Assembly (NCBI GenBank): GCA_039619475.1
Contig: CM077115.1
Coordinates: 395,532,557 to 395,596,556 of the forward strand
From: Icerya purchasi
Lineage: Eukaryota > Arthropoda > Insecta > Hemiptera > Monophlebidae
Length of the DNA: 64,000 bases
Reading direction: 5' to 3'
Positions 1 to 13,202 of this stretch are shown here, one piece after another. The position numbers and the translations under genes were made by a program. The notes below the pieces were generated by a model that saw only the letters and a program-made list of their open reading frames with translations, did not search any database and was not told the origin of the DNA. Numbering within the stretch: position 1 is the stretch's first letter; each line of letters starts with the position of its first letter.

Positions 1-348
1 ACTCTCACCAATAACATTATATATTCAAGGCTCGCATCCTGATACTGCGTGGTCGCAATCGAGTTAGTAGCACCGCTTAATTAGAGAGTCTCAGATTTAT
101 AATAGTGACATTTAACTGGTTTTACATATATAATTTAAATAATCGCGGTATTGATCGTGGAAGAGTCGTTAAATAAACGTTTTGCTAAATAATTTCATTG
201 ATAGGCGTATCTAAATCGCTCACTATTACGTGACTTTTTCCAGCACTTCTCTGCACTGGATCATTTCGATAAAATGACCAAACATTAGGCGTTTTACTTT
301 TCGTTGAGAAATCAGATGAAGGAAAATTTTATCACTGTATGCGCAATT

Positions 349-386
349 GTGTGTGTGTGTGTGTGTGTGTGTTTCAATCCGTCTCA

Positions 387-414
<28 letters not shown>
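349..414. repeat. (GT)n followed by a 29-base poly-A tract
   Basis: About 12 GT units at 349-372 are followed after a 14-base spacer by an uninterrupted run of 29 A at 386-414. The A run could be the tail of a retroposed sequence on the plus strand, but nothing upstream identifies a source, so it is reported as simple sequence. Confidence 0.9.
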
Positions 415-418
<4 letters not shown>

Positions 419-1175
419 CCAACGGAGTTTTATGTAGAAAGGTAAACTACGAACTATTTCCAGTATTCGACTTCGATTATAATATTGACGACTGTAAAAA
501 GTTTATATAACGGTGACTAGATTAAAATAGAGTATCTAACTGCGTCGATTTCGTATTGACCGGTCGAAAAAGAAATTTTAAAAATTATCGAGCGTGACAT
601 ATCGATGATAAGTGACCACGACAACGAATCAAATTGACAATTATCTTAATGGGAGCACGAATATCTAACGACCACCAGTTAGAAACAAAAGTGACTACTA
701 GATCGAACTTTTTAATTCTCAAAAAAATTAACCAGGAAAAAATAATTTCGCGAGAAATTACAAAATTCCTCGTTTACGGAATACTCGCAAAATTCCATTA
801 CACGCGCCGTATCAGCCTGGACCGATTGCAGCAAAATAACTTTCGTTCTCAGATCGGACAGCAGGCCAATTAACATCGGCCGACTTCCGTCCGAAGCAAA
901 GTAAACTAGCGGTGGTACATTCGATAAATCGATGATACCGACTAAATATGCTCATTAATGTAGACGTACCATCTGATAACGTACCGCTAAATGAGCAAAA
1001 TTTACGTATACATCGCCTCTACTCTAGATCAGCCAGAAGATAATCAACAAAATTCTTCATTTAAACGAAATAATAATCGTAATTTCAGATTTATAAAGAT
1101 CTCGATGCAAATGAGATTCATATCAATGTATACATAATGTATATACGTACATATGTATATTATATATACACATAC

Positions 1176-1176
<1 letters not shown>

Positions 1177-1261
<85 letters not shown>
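1177..1261. repeat. Compound (TA)n(TG)n microsatellite
   Basis: A run of about 25 TA units passes directly into about 17 TG units. Both dinucleotide blocks are nearly uninterrupted. Confidence 0.95.
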
Positions 1262-1263
<2 letters not shown>

Positions 1264-4200
1264 ATAGATATATAGAGTGAATGATAAGGCTAAACTGATG
1301 GAGATATTAATAACGATTCAACTCGGATCACATACTATGGTGCGCTCCGTATTCATTTATTTTATATCGAAGTTACGTTATAATCAAGTTGCCACATGCT
1401 GCGCTAAGGAAATATTAATATCGGAAAGAAAAATAAACTATATAATACATTGTAAAAAACTTCCTGCAACAAGTTTGCAACAACTGTCAGCTTAAACAGG
1501 AATATTTTTAAATTTACCAGCGCGCCAAACCGTAAACATTGATTATTATTTGCGTGACACATGTCTGCATTAGTTCTGACGCAGTATTTACAGCATCTAG
1601 CGAATTTCACGATCAAAATCGAACAGTCAAAAAAAAACCATCTCCTAAAAAATCGCCGATAAAACGCTGGAAAAAGTAAATTTATTTCATTTACTTCATT
1701 ACATTTAAATAAAATTAAGAACTCGTTACTGATGATATGTACGTGTTTAGTTATTTAAGCGACGAACGCGACACGTGCAGATTGCCGGACCTGATAAAAA
1801 CGGGTTCTGTGATGTTTTAGGTGTATTTCGAAGCTAAAAGAAAATACCTTTTTGTTATTATTTATTTTATTCGCTTGAACAAGAGAAATTCTGCTAGTTA
1901 ATTTTCGTTTTAATCTTGCACAGCAGCCGACATTCAGTTTCACCGAATGCAGGAACAAATCGGACCCGTATTATTAGGCGACATTCGTTATTCGACTACT
2001 AGCGAAAAAACAAAATACCCGCCTTAGTCGCCTTACTTGCACTTTTGTTCGCGCCGAGAAGAACATTTTTTGTAATTTGTGCGAGTGAACAGAATCGGAT
2101 TGTTACAAATTTCGGCAAAAAATAAATATAAAACACAGAGAATATCGTTTTTCGTCTATTCCCTCAGCAAACACAATTAACTAATTAACTACATCATGGT
2201 GGAGCGGGCGAACGACGGAGCAGTGTTTTCGTAGCACAGAAACATGTACTCAACTCCAGGCCGGATATAATTCGGCGGAAAAATTTCAACTAGTTATTTC
2301 GTTCCTTCCCGGTAAGAGCTTTTCCAAAAACAAATTTAAAGTGCGAAAACGCTCCGAATTTTTAACAGCTATTAAAACGTCCTGCGTAGCATTTCCATCG
2401 GACGGAACAGTAACATCTATATTTTATTTACAATTCTCGCCGGTTGCTATTATTTCACAGTAAAAAGTAGAGTGAAGCAGATGCACTTTCTTCGCAAAAA
2501 AAAAAAAATAATAATAATTACTGAGATCCAACGAAAAGGTGGAATCGAGATTTTTAGTGAGAATATTGGAGATCGCGGATGAAGCTTTTTTTTGCGATAA
2601 ACTCGCGATCTCGCCTATATCGTTGATGGAAGAAGGAATTAAATGGTTTTCGTTCAAATTGAAGATCCGTGCGTTTTACTGATGAGCGATTTCAGCCAGC
2701 GGTGCTCTGAATTCAGCGGTTAATAGATTTCCGCAATTTATTTCGCCCGTAATGGATTCATTGAACAATATATATTATTATACGTATGAAATTGCTTAAC
2801 TCCTAATAGCGTAGAAAAAAGGTAGGCTTGTGTTTTTCAGTTCGAATAGAGTAAATATTTAATTAATTACTCCGTGTCATATTTAATCCGATCTCTCCGC
2901 ATTCGCACGACTTACCGGGCAGTCGGATTCAATTTAAATAATAAAAGCAAAAATGTTAATTTACTTTTTGAGCAACAATTGTACCTTTTACTTAGTTCTC
3001 AGCGACTTTTTCATTTTTGTTATTTCTGGCGTAAGAATGATTGCATTAATATAATCTGAAAATTCTTCCATATAGAAGAGTAAATTATTTTAATCGACTA
3101 CCTGTTATTCTTCGCAGATAGGGGGGGGGGGGGGTGATTTACAGTTTTGTTCGGCAATTAATTTCAATTTTATTTTGATTTTTATCGTACACTATCAAGT
3201 GTTATATTTCATAGCGATTATTTTACATTATCCTCGTCATAAAAATGGTCGAAAGGCGAAAACTGGGCCAATTCGAAGAAAAATATTTATATGTACATGT
3301 GTGTGCGAATGCACATATACGGAATTCGAATCCTCTAGACCTTACCACGGAGAAACAACGCCGAACTCCTCCTAGGTAATAAGTTCTCATAGAAGACTGT
3401 GTCGTCGGTTTATCTCTATTTCCCAAAGAAACATTTTTAATAAGTGTTACAAAAAAAACAAAAAAAAAAAAAAAGAAGAAAAAAAATGTTATATTTGCTT
3501 ATTGGACCGTAATATGTACGCAATACACGCATAAACTAAAAACATTTTTCAGTGTGAATTACGTGTTCCGCTATTCCGGATTACTCTTTTTAATTACTTC
3601 GACAGTAATAACAATTTTTCAGCGTGTTTTGGAATTTTTTAGTTTTTTTTTTTTTTTTTATCGACCATGTTTCAGTGTAAACATTCGCGATATTCATAAA
3701 GAATTGAGTAGCGTTTTTTGTAATTCGTTCAATTATTGTTATTATGACTTATTAAAATTTGTTAAAAAATGCTTCGTTTCTATAACGTTCTGTGGGAAAT
3801 TTTAGAAGCCACGCAGACGAGATGTTGAAGGAGGAGAATCTTCAATGAACCAGATGCGCATCAATCCAGTTTATTTCAACTTTGCTCGATATTAATCGTA
3901 AAAGGAACTTCAGCCTGGGGACGTATCTCGTGATACTTCATGCTTTTATGGATAACACACTTTTATCTCGCACTATTTCATTATTTTACGGATAATTTTC
4001 GTACCTCTCACTGGCCGCTTTCGCGGTAATAATAACAGCAATGGTTTAAACGTTCTGAATACAAAAATTGTATATTATAATTTGGTAAATTTTTTTTTTT
4101 TTTTCAAAATTAATGATTTTCTAATAATCACGTTCTCTCTCCGAAAAATACTTTTTTTTTGAAAATACTCTATCGGGAGTCACGACGTGGTTAGATATAA

Positions 4201-6601
4201 AAAATTAGAATACATTTAAGGTGTTGTTTTTCTATTCGTTTATTTAAATGTACCGCGATCGACAGTATTGATGAAAAATAATTATTTTTGAATTTCAATT
4301 ATATATTAGTTGTTTCGATAAACTTCTCATAAAGCGATCCGTTTCTGTTTTATACTTCAGCGCGTTGTCTAATTGTTAAACAACGCGTTTGAAAAAGTAA
4401 TTTATCGTAATAATAAAGAGATGCCCGGACCATTTTTGGGGAAACCCGGTTTAATTGAGTTTTTTTATCCGACTTCAGTTCGTTCATCCAATTTTTTCTT
4501 CGAGTTCCTGCGGTTTATTTTATTTTGTGGCAAAGTTGTTATTTCAGCTGCACGCAGTTTAGCAACTTATTCCCCCCCCCCCTTTTCTGTACCGCATACA
4601 ACTTATGCATTAGGAAGATTTTAATAAAACGACCGCACTTAATTAAGTAAACTTTTTTCCAGACACCGCGAGATATTTTCTTCGTTTGTTTTGTCTGTTT
4701 CTTCGCTTTAAAATTACGCGCCCTTTTAAAATGACTGCCGATTTCGCGATGACTACTCCGAGTGCTCAAGAATGTAAACGTATTTTGAAACATGATGTCT
4801 GATTTCGAATTCCATATGCCCGGTGAGCGTAGCTTCTTCACACCTGTAAGTAAAACAAAAAGAAAAAATGCGAGTAAAGATTTTTGAATTACTAGGCATC
4901 TGCACTTTTTTTTTAATTTTCTCATCCGGACCCTAATATTAATTGACTGATTAAGGTTTGAATTTCGTCGGTGCGAAATCCACATTGTTAAAATAGCGAA
5001 TGAAAAATAAATGTATGTCACACAAACACACACACACACTGGTTAAATAATTTTTACTGACTATTCTCTTTCAGAATGTTTCGAAAATGTTGAACATTTT
5101 AATTAAGAAAATTAACTATTTTTTGATAATAAATCTTAAATGGCAAAGTCTTTTTTAAACCGGTTCCGTCCAATTAATCTCTAGCGGAAAATTTATGACA
5201 TTAGAATTATCCCGGTTAATATCGTGTAAATTACAAAAATAGACAAAAAAAAAGAAATATATGTGTATATACTTGTTTACATAAAAATAAATCGTATTCG
5301 AATGTGAGATTTGAAGTTTATTTCAAATTTTGTCTCCTTGAAATTTCATCGAACCCTGTGCAGACGAGTTTGCTATTTGGAAGTAATTCTTACGATAATA
5401 ATATACCGTTGGAATAACGAAGCCGCTTTTTCAGACCTTGTCCACTGTGTATGTTTAATAGTAAGACATTAAAAACTATCTCACATTAACGCATGGGCGT
5501 CATTGACGATTCGACGATGAATTTATCTAAAACGTTATCATTAATTGAAATATCCTTGTAATGCGATAAATTGATTAAGTTCACTAGAAAATTCCGGAAA
5601 GTTTCGCAATTCCGCGATGTGATACGATATCACCCTTTGTGGGTACTCATTTTTACAGAAGAACGCCTTTATGGAAGAGGGGGGGGGACTAGTTTCGCGT
5701 TATTCGTTTGAAGCGCATACTTTTAATGTCGCGATCAATCTGGAGGTTGTAGGACGATTCCAGGAACCATCGATGTTGCCTGCGGGGTTGCCGATGAGGT
5801 TGGCTCGCACAGTCTACCATCTTATAACATCGACACACGTACTGACGCGCGATTTCCAGTCACGTTTTAGTCAGCAGTGCACGGAATCGTGACATGGTTA
5901 CTTTCACTCCATGGTTCCCACAGCGAAATAAAGACGCCCAACAAATACCATTATTCGTCCTCGTTGATTACCATGAATAAAAATGCCAGCCAGATCCGAC
6001 TAACCCTTTTCATAGGCTCACTATACAAAAGATGTACCAAACGCCATCTTCTCTTGTCGCGCTAACAACCTCCGCTACACTATTCTGAATAGGACTCTGC
6101 ATTATTTTTCCCTCACACTCAGTCCAGGTCTAAAACCAAAAATACTTTGAACCGGATGCGCATGTGTTCAGCTGACTGTTTTAACGAAGGGGGAGTACTG
6201 TTCGATAAAAATGATAATAAACCGAATTTATTTTTGCTGGTATACGCTCGTGTAGAATTTTTTTTTAAAAAAAAAGGGGAAACAAACTACACCATTTTTG
6301 GAATTTATCGTCTGTTTTTTTGCGCGATCATCATTCAATCGAACATCTCCGAACGCTGCTCGATATTGTATATTATTTATACATGTCTGACTGGTTAATT
6401 ATTACATAACCATAGTTGAACGGGTTTATGCAGGTGTCTATTTACTTGCAAATCTATATGTATACACTCTTGTCTTTCTTCCTTCAGCTGGAACAATTTC
6501 GTACACGAAATGCATATTTCTTGTTTTATTTTCCCCGCGGTTCGCTAAACATACGAATAATTTACTGCACTTTCTAAGCAACCGAATCACTACGGAGCCG
6601 A

Positions 6602-7156
6602 ATGAAAAAAATATTGCAAATATTACATTCAGACATTGAAGTGAACCCCCGAGGAGGAGGAGGAGGAGTAAGGAATTACGAAGTCATTTTTTTTTGGCGA
6701 AAAATTGTCCTCGATTTAAATTTTCGAGTTCACTTATTAAGGGCAAAAAATTTGAGCATTTACCGGAGAGATAAACGTATAAATGATTTACCACCGGAAA
6801 AACGAAAAGAATATAATATACATTATCCGCTGCGACATTCTTACCCTTATTTTTCTATTCGTAATAATGCCGGAGAATTAACCGGCTTTCCGCGCCATTT
6901 TTCATTTCTAAATTTATGCCAACATAAACTGGAAACTGATTTTGATGGCGGTGTGACGCGTTATATATCGACGAAAGAATTAACTGAAAATGGAATGAAA
7001 AAAATCTCGTTTAAAAGACATTTCGTGATTTGTCCGAAAGCGCAAAAAGAATATTTTCCGTTTTTTTCGAATATTCCGAATAATCGTAGAAATTCCAATT
7101 TTCAAGAACAAATTTTACTAGTATATCAATCATCAAATTACACGACGGATACTTGA
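6602..7156 (+). CDS. Unrecognised 184-codon open frame, possibly chance
   Basis: This is the longest open frame in the window. It starts at an ATG and encodes 184 residues rich in Lys, Arg, Asn and Phe, with a run of five Gly at residues 18-22 made by a GGA repeat. I see no signal peptide, membrane segment, zinc-binding pattern or known domain. No splice context, poly-A signal or neighbouring exon supports it. In DNA this AT-rich, an open frame of this length can arise once by chance in 64 kb on two strands. It might be a fast-evolving single-exon gene or a fragment of an unknown mobile-element protein, but it is best treated as unproven. Confidence 0.15.
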   Translation: MKKILQILHSDIEVNPRGGGGGVRNYEVIFFWRKIVLDLNFRVHLLRAKNLSIYRRDKRINDLPPEKRKEYNIHYPLRHSYPYFSIRNNAGELTGFPRHFSFLNLCQHKLETDFDGGVTRYISTKELTENGMKKISFKRHFVICPKAQKEYFPFFSNIPNNRRNSNFQEQILLVYQSSNYTTDT

Positions 7157-7439
7157 CGATTTTTATGGAAGTTTTTTATTTAAGTGACAACATTTTTAAA
7201 AAGTACACCTAAAATTCTCGTTTTGATTTAAAATATAAACATTCCGAGCGATAATACACGGAGTAACATATGAAAATGCCTAAAATTAATCACAATCCCG
7301 GGTTGTGTTTAAGTTTTATAAAAATTTATAATCTGAGGTCTTTCGCGTGACTATTTCAGCGTGAACGATGTACGCTATCTGGTGATTTACTACTGGCGCG
7401 TAGCAATGAGAAGCAAATAAAATAGGGGTGACAATAAAA

Positions 7440-7506
7440 ATAATTAACGTTCTAATGTTTAAAAATGCCCTCGACTGGCGATCCCAAAAAAAATAAATAA
7501 AATAAA
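7440..7506 (+). mobile_element. Short LINE-type 3' tail
   Basis: The sequence ends CTGGCGATCCC and then runs into an A-rich tail with AAATAAATAAAATAAATA units. The same terminal motif followed by poly-A appears on the minus strand at 55.85 kb, where an open frame leads into it, and in a related form at 14.87 kb. I infer a strongly 5'-truncated LINE or a SINE borrowing its 3' end. The upstream boundary is not visible. Confidence 0.5.
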
Positions 7507-9239
7507 TAGTAAACTTTAAACAGTGGATGATAAAAGAAAATCATTCAACATTGGAAATGGTGCACATTAATTAGCGGTCACTGGAGGAGGAAGCGAAGAA
7601 ATCCGGCAACATTGACAACGGGATGTCTATCGTTAGGGAGTTGACTTGAAAAAAGTTTGAAGCTACACGTCTGTTTCGAGAGACACACGTGTTACTGAAC
7701 TCCGTTAATGTCATGTAATTTTTAAACTCAGTTAAATGCATGTTCAGAAAATAACGATAAAATAAAACGGACATATTATTATTAGCAAGTTCCTATACGA
7801 GCAGTACATTAATTAACGTAAATATGTGCAACGGTTTTAAAAAAAATTGAAAAAAGTTTTAACAATTGCAATCGAATCGTGAAACTCGTGCGCGAAACAG
7901 GGTCGTAAGTCGGAACGGAGAAGAGCGAATTGTAAAAATGAGGCAAGTTCGATATTAACTCTGCTAATTACTAATATCGCATTCGTTGAAATTAACATAT
8001 AATATAAATGTGTTAAGTAAAACTCGAAAAAATGTATATAGAAATTTTATAGCGCTAAAGAAATCTCGCAATTTACAAATTCAATTATTACATACGTCGG
8101 TTAGAATGAGCTAGCGCTCAGAATATAATCAATTCACCATCGCGGGGTATCATTTAAATTAGGAAATAACTAACAGTGTTGTGACGACGACGACGAAGAC
8201 TCCTAAGGAGTCTCACAGCACGTCAATAATACGTTCTCGATTATAATCTACGAAACGAAGTATAATCTCGCTTTCTCATAAACTGGAAAATGAAAAAAAA
8301 AAAAAGATATATCGACATTCGAGTTTTTCCGGCAGCGGAGAAAATGTAAATTTTTTCAAACTATTTTTTTAATTTGTATTTTGTCACTTTCCTCATTTCT
8401 ACGTTATTTTTCTGATAATAAAGTCATATTAACTGGACTGAAAAAAAAAGAAAAAAAAAGCTCTTTCGATATATAACGACAGATAACAAGGGCGCTGAAA
8501 GTATATCGAATGACACGTGTAAAAAAATAAATCGAAAAATGGGAAAAAAACGTAAGAAAAATATGCAGTTCGCTAAATTTTTCGTAGCGATTTGTCCCCG
8601 CGATAATTAATCTAAAAAAAAACTCGAGGAGACTCGTTTTGATTTCAAAAGATCTTCCGAAAAATTTCGCAACTTGTAATGTCTTCGAGTTTAATTCCGA
8701 ATTTTACACAAATTTGAAAAAAATAAAAAAAGCTCGTGTTCAATGACGCGTGAAATTATCGAAACTTTTTCTTTTAGCTCTTGTATGAAATTACCGACCG
8801 AAAACAGTTTCGTCGGCGGTTAGTTTTCAAATAATTTTATACCACCAAGCAAGCACACACCTATATGAACAATTTCTATAGTTTGGTTTTGTTCTTTTCT
8901 TTACGTTTTTGCTGTGTCTGCGCAATGAATTTGAATTTTCCCATCTGAAGGCTGTAAATTTCGATGAAATCGTTAAAAAACTGAGAGACAATCAATATCG
9001 GAAAAGTAAAAACCGCTTCAAGTCCTGTTCAACGTCCCACCGCTGAATGTATTTCAATATTTTGCCGTACAATAAAACAGAGTTAACGTCATCAAAAAAA
9101 AAAAAAAAAGCAAAAAAAAAAGAACACCGCTATCCGTATACACAGGAGGACAATTCGAAATTTTCACTTTATCATCAGTGCACCGTAATCGGTACGAGTA
9201 ATAATGTAGACTTTCTCGAAATTATTTACTAGCAAAACA
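7507..9239. other. AT-rich stretch, no gene seen
   Basis: Only short chance frames and several A tracts (8292, 8441, 9092) occur here. Nothing points to coding, RNA or mobile-element content. Confidence 0.6.
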
Positions 9240-9840
9240 TTTATCCGCGTAATTAATGTAAACATAACGAATGCGCAATTGAAATGCGACAAATGCGATG
9301 GGTCGCCTTGTAGCGGCTTTCGACTTGATTGTCCGACTGTCAGATTTAGTCAAGGTTTTAATTGGAAGCGGCCGGCGAGTTGCATTTCCTCGTACGCTGC
9401 AATTTATTCAAATAAGCTGCAACTGTGTTGCATGTTTTGACTACTCGGCGAGCCCCGGGGACAGTTAATTTTAAAGTGAAAGCAGCAAACAACATGGCTG
9501 CCAGCAGCTTGCGTAACATTAATTAGACGCGTCTTTCTTTCCTTCGTTCACCTGAAAATTCGGTTTATCTGTCAGCAGCGGCCCCTTTTAATTGAAACCC
9601 TCCCCTTCTTGTGCGTGCGTTAAATTGAAAAAGAAAAAAAATTGCACCTCGCTTCTTTGTGGGCGTGTAACGCGTATCGGTATTTGTTCCAAATCGCATA
9701 ATTTCTCGCCAGTTTAATCGTTCCGCAAACGAATAAAGCCGTATGCATCGAACGTTCTAATCGCTGCCGGTTTAATCGCCGTTTTTAATTACGAACTCGG
9801 TTAATTATATGCAAATTAGCGTGCTTTTGAATGCGCCTTG
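9240..9840. promoter_or_regulatory. Possible regulatory block rich in homeobox-type sites
   Basis: Composition changes from homopolymer-ridden AT-rich DNA to a balanced, complex sequence. It contains repeated TAATTA/ATTAAT cores, an ATGCAAAT octamer (POU-type site) at 9809-9816 directly after TTAATTA, and CTGTCA (TALE homeobox type). Stops occur in all frames, so it is not an exon. Dense homeobox-like sites in non-coding DNA of this kind often mark developmental enhancers. That reading is inference from motif content only and conservation has not been tested. Confidence 0.25.
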
Positions 9841-11544
9841 CTCGACTGCCGACTATTTTTCTATTGACTAACCCTTTCCGGACCACCGACAAGTCTGCTT
9901 ACTCGATCGCCAAGTATAAACACGGCTTGGCAGATTCTTCACATTTCTGCTCCTTCGTCTTTTTCATCGTTCCGTCGGATTCCTGTCGAAAAATCTATAC
10001 CATCCGTTTCCAATTCCATCAAAAATCCGCTTTAAGACGCGTACTTTTTACGCCATTGAGGCAAGCCGAGAATTCAAACGTTAACTTGTTTGTCTGAAAA
10101 CAAATAGCAACTGGTTTAGTAACCTGAAAATTTCGTAGAAGGTCTTAAATATCACGAATGCCTAAAAACAAACACTGCAATCGAGTAAAATTCGTTTTTT
10201 TTTCTTTTTGTTATTTATTCTCGAACCGAAATCGTAATTATCGGCTTCCGCATTATGCAGACTTTGAAATTTATCCGATTTATTACGTAATATTACACAC
10301 TTCTCGAAAAATAGCAAATGTTCTAAATGCGAGGAACGTTGAATGTTTCTAATCCGTAACAGCGCTGAACTGAATGAAATTTTTTCATTATTCGTTTTTT
10401 TGGAATCTCAGTCTGACTGTTTAAGTTCGTGGACCTTTTTTTTTTTTTTTTTTGAGTTTCCTGGCTGGGATAATTCTAACAAGAAAAAGCTGTGGTAGAA
10501 GTCAAGTCAAAACCCCTGAATTATTTTTTTTTTTTCTGTTTTTGAAAGTGAACTTTAACCGAATATATCGATATAAAAAAAAAGGAAAAAATAATCTGTT
10601 CTATTTAAAACGGATCGATCGAATTCTTAACAGTATCCTTCTCGATTCTGCTGCTCCGATCAACTTGCCGGAAGAGAAAAGCCATCCCGAATATTCTTCA
10701 CTCAACCGGGCAATTCGAAAGTCGCGATTTGTTTTCGTATTATTTTTCGAGTAACTTTTTCCGAGTTCCGAAGTATTTCGGTCGGTTCTGAAATGCGATA
10801 CGCTCTCTTCGGATAAATTTAAATACGCATCTTTTTGAAATATTTTCATTCTTCCGAAATCTTCAACGGCTAATAAGTCCCCCCCTGTGCCAAATTCCGT
10901 AGGTCAACAGGCAATGTCGTAAACGCGTAAATTAATTAAAATTTTTCAACAACGTATTTGTAAATTTTACTTCTGCATTTACATGACATATCAGGATTTC
11001 GTACTGCGTACGGAGAAACGATAATAACTTTTTTGCATTCTAAAAGTGTTAAAATCTCGTTAAAAATAAATTTGATTCTTTCCTTACAAAGGAAAATACG
11101 GGGAAAACTCGATGACTACGAAATATTACCATTTATCGTTATTTCGGTGTGTATTTAGGGAGCCCGTTCTCAAATACTTCCTCTTTTTTTTTTTTTTTTT
11201 CTACCTTTAATGGAAATTGCTTTTACAGCTATAGAACTTCAAAAAGTGAAAAATAATTATAAGAAATATTTTCGAGATTGTGTCCCCTGATGTTTTTTTT
11301 ATAAAACGTTGTCTCTTTCCGACTTCCGCTTAGAGCTAGGCAGATGACGATATATTTTTCTATAATTCTTGTCTGCTTTATATGTGTGCCATTATTAAAT
11401 GTTAATGTAATCAATGCAAAAAAATAAAAACATAAATGAAATATTCCAAAAAAAAATTTACCGACTTCCAGATTTATTACGAGAATTTAATAAAAATGCA
11501 CGCTACAAAGTAATAAATAATTATTAGATAAAGAAAAAATTTCA
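9841..11544. other. No gene seen
   Basis: The interval holds short overlapping frames of 60-100 codons on both strands without recognisable domains, plus T tracts at 10437-10453 and 11185-11200. Nothing else is supported. Confidence 0.55.
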
Positions 11545-11545
11545 G

Positions 11546-11758
11546 GGTGATCTTAATGCGGTATTACATCGCAATTCTTATACGGCATTTTAATACGTAT
11601 TATTACAGTTGGCATCAAATTAAAATTACGGTATATTTATAAAAACAATTTTATAAATATTTAACGCAGTTTTTAATTCGGTATTATCGTAATATAAATT
11701 TGATGCCTGCTTCGATTAGGGTATTAATGTTGTATAAGAGTTACGAGATAAGATCACC
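11546..11758. mobile_element. 213-bp foldback (MITE-like) element
   Basis: The outer ends are GGTGATCTTA at 11546 and its reverse complement TAAGATCACC at 11749-11758. Inside, the left arm has GGCATCAAAT at 11611-11620 and the right arm ATTTGATGCC at 11698-11707. Intermediate blocks (TCTTATAC, TTAATAC, ATTACGRTA) also pair in register. The two arms therefore form an imperfect hairpin of about 100 bp each around a short AT-rich centre. There is no coding capacity. This is the structure of a non-autonomous foldback or MITE. No clear target-site duplication is visible, so the superfamily is unknown. Confidence 0.7.
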
Positions 11759-11759
11759 A

Positions 11760-12545
11760 CTTAAGCTATATCATTCGTGAATACTATATTTTTTATAGAA
11801 TGGAAACTTTATATGAGAATTACGATAATATCACACCGTAAGTTCACTCTGAAATATATGCTTTTTAACTTTTACTGAATTTTTAATGAATTATTATTTT
11901 TTGCTTTTTAGCGAATTTTTATCAAGTTTTTATAATAAATCTTGCAGTCAATATTTTTTATTTATTTTTTTTAAAAAAAAGCGTTTTATTTTACATCCTT
12001 TAACATCGTACTTAAAATTATTTTTTCTTACTAAAAATCAACTTTTTGTCACATTATTCTCCATATTTTATACTCAAAAAACAAAAAAACAAACGATTTC
12101 TTCATTTTTAACTGTATTTCCACAGTAAAAACATCAAAATATATAATTATTCAAAAAACTACATATCCGCGGTAATTTGGCAGATTGGCAGTATTTTAAG
12201 TCAGTTATTCTAATAAAAAATTATCTAATAGACCATATTTTTTCTCGTTTTTCGACGAATATTCACATTCACCGATTGTCGTCAGTACTCTCTATTGGTA
12301 CTACCACTGTGAATGGTATACTTTCTAATGCACAAAGTAATATCGGTCCATATGAATATGAGTTATGCGCGAACAAACATAAAAAGAAACAAAAACATAC
12401 AAGACGAACATATAGCCTCTTTTTTCCTGTGAATTACATGTTTCTTGAGGGCTACCGTGTTCAGTGTGACTTCTTGTAGGTTTGTCTTTTTTATTTATTA
12501 AAATTATTATATTTTCGCAAAGACCAACGATTTAAATTCCAAACA
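11760..12545. other. AT-rich stretch upstream of a LINE end, unassigned
   Basis: An open frame of 100 codons at 12177-12479 has no recognisable domain. An 18-base word at 12342-12359 (ATCGGTCCATATGAATAT) recurs exactly at 38154-38171, suggesting a shared repeat. The stretch could be decayed mobile-element sequence. Confidence 0.4.
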
Positions 12546-12549
12546 ATTA

Positions 12550-12884
12550 ATGGATAAGTCTTCCTCTGGTTTTACTTTTTTCGTTGGTTGCCCCTCCATA
12601 TTGTCCACTCAAACGAAGTGTCTGTTAGCAATGCTAATCATATATTTATTAAGTGTTCATCTCTTTCCGTTGAGTGTATTTCTATTCCATTTTATTGATA
12701 CTCGGTCTTCCGACTCCATGTTGCGCCTCAGGAATCTTTTCCTTTTCAAAACCATATTGTTCTTATTATTTGTTCCTTTCTTCTAACAACATTTCATATC
12801 GTATCAAGATATAATTGACTCATTCCTTTTCTAATTGTTTCCAAGTGGTTGACGGGCCCAACAAAAAAAAAAAAAAAAAAAAGA
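12550..12884 (+). mobile_element. 3' end of a jockey/I-like LINE
   Basis: In the frame through 12621 the translation includes ANHIFIKCSSLSVE, which matches the conserved region after the RNase H domain of jockey/I/R1-type LINEs (normally a Cys/His motif followed by NHIFF-C). A stop follows in the middle of the expected C-terminus. The sequence then ends TTGACGGGCCC at 12849-12859 and a poly-A tract at 12862-12882. A closely related 3' end (TTGACGAGCCC plus A tail) is at 54.91 kb, and sequence just upstream (TCGTATCAAGATATAA here, TCGGATCAAAATATAA there) also aligns. This is a dead, 5'-truncated copy. Confidence 0.7.
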
Positions 12885-13202
12885 AATGAAAAAACTCGCT
12901 TTTTCCATTAGTGCATAATCCGCATCCTATTGTTAAACATTTTTCTCGAATTATTCACTTTATTTTAAATTTTCACATTTTATGTATTTAATGTTAACAA
13001 TTAATTTAAAAAAAAAAAAATAGCAATTTTTTCCGTTAAAAATAAAATTATAACTTCAATGATGCATTTTTGTTTCTTCGCCGTATCCTAGTAGTATGCG
13101 GTAGAGTTACCGACGTACATTCATAAAAATTGGAGAAGATCTTTTCTGCAAGTTGCTTGCTCAGACAGTGCCGTCGCTTTTAGCACGTAACCAAAAGTAA
13201 TG

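Larger units (their letters stand above)
1..6600. other. AT-rich stretch without a recognisable gene
   Basis: No open frame here exceeds about 170 codons and none shows a recognisable domain. The longest, on the minus strand at about 4.54-5.04 kb, begins inside a CA dinucleotide repeat and ends beside a poly-C tract, so it reads as a chance frame. The stretch holds the GT, AT and poly-A repeats listed separately, poly-G/C tracts at 3121, 4572 and 5679, and otherwise unremarkable AT-rich sequence. The 5.75-6.1 kb part is somewhat richer in GC but has stops in every frame and no motif that I recognise. Confidence 0.6.

Noticed and set aside
1044..1265. Frames encoding Thr-His and Tyr-Ile runs at dinucleotide repeats
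   Set aside because: Pure translation artefacts of (TG)n and (TA)n microsatellites.
4539..5039. 166-codon minus-strand open frame
   Set aside because: It starts in a CA repeat that gives alternating Cys-Val and ends near a poly-C tract; low complexity, no domain, no supporting context.
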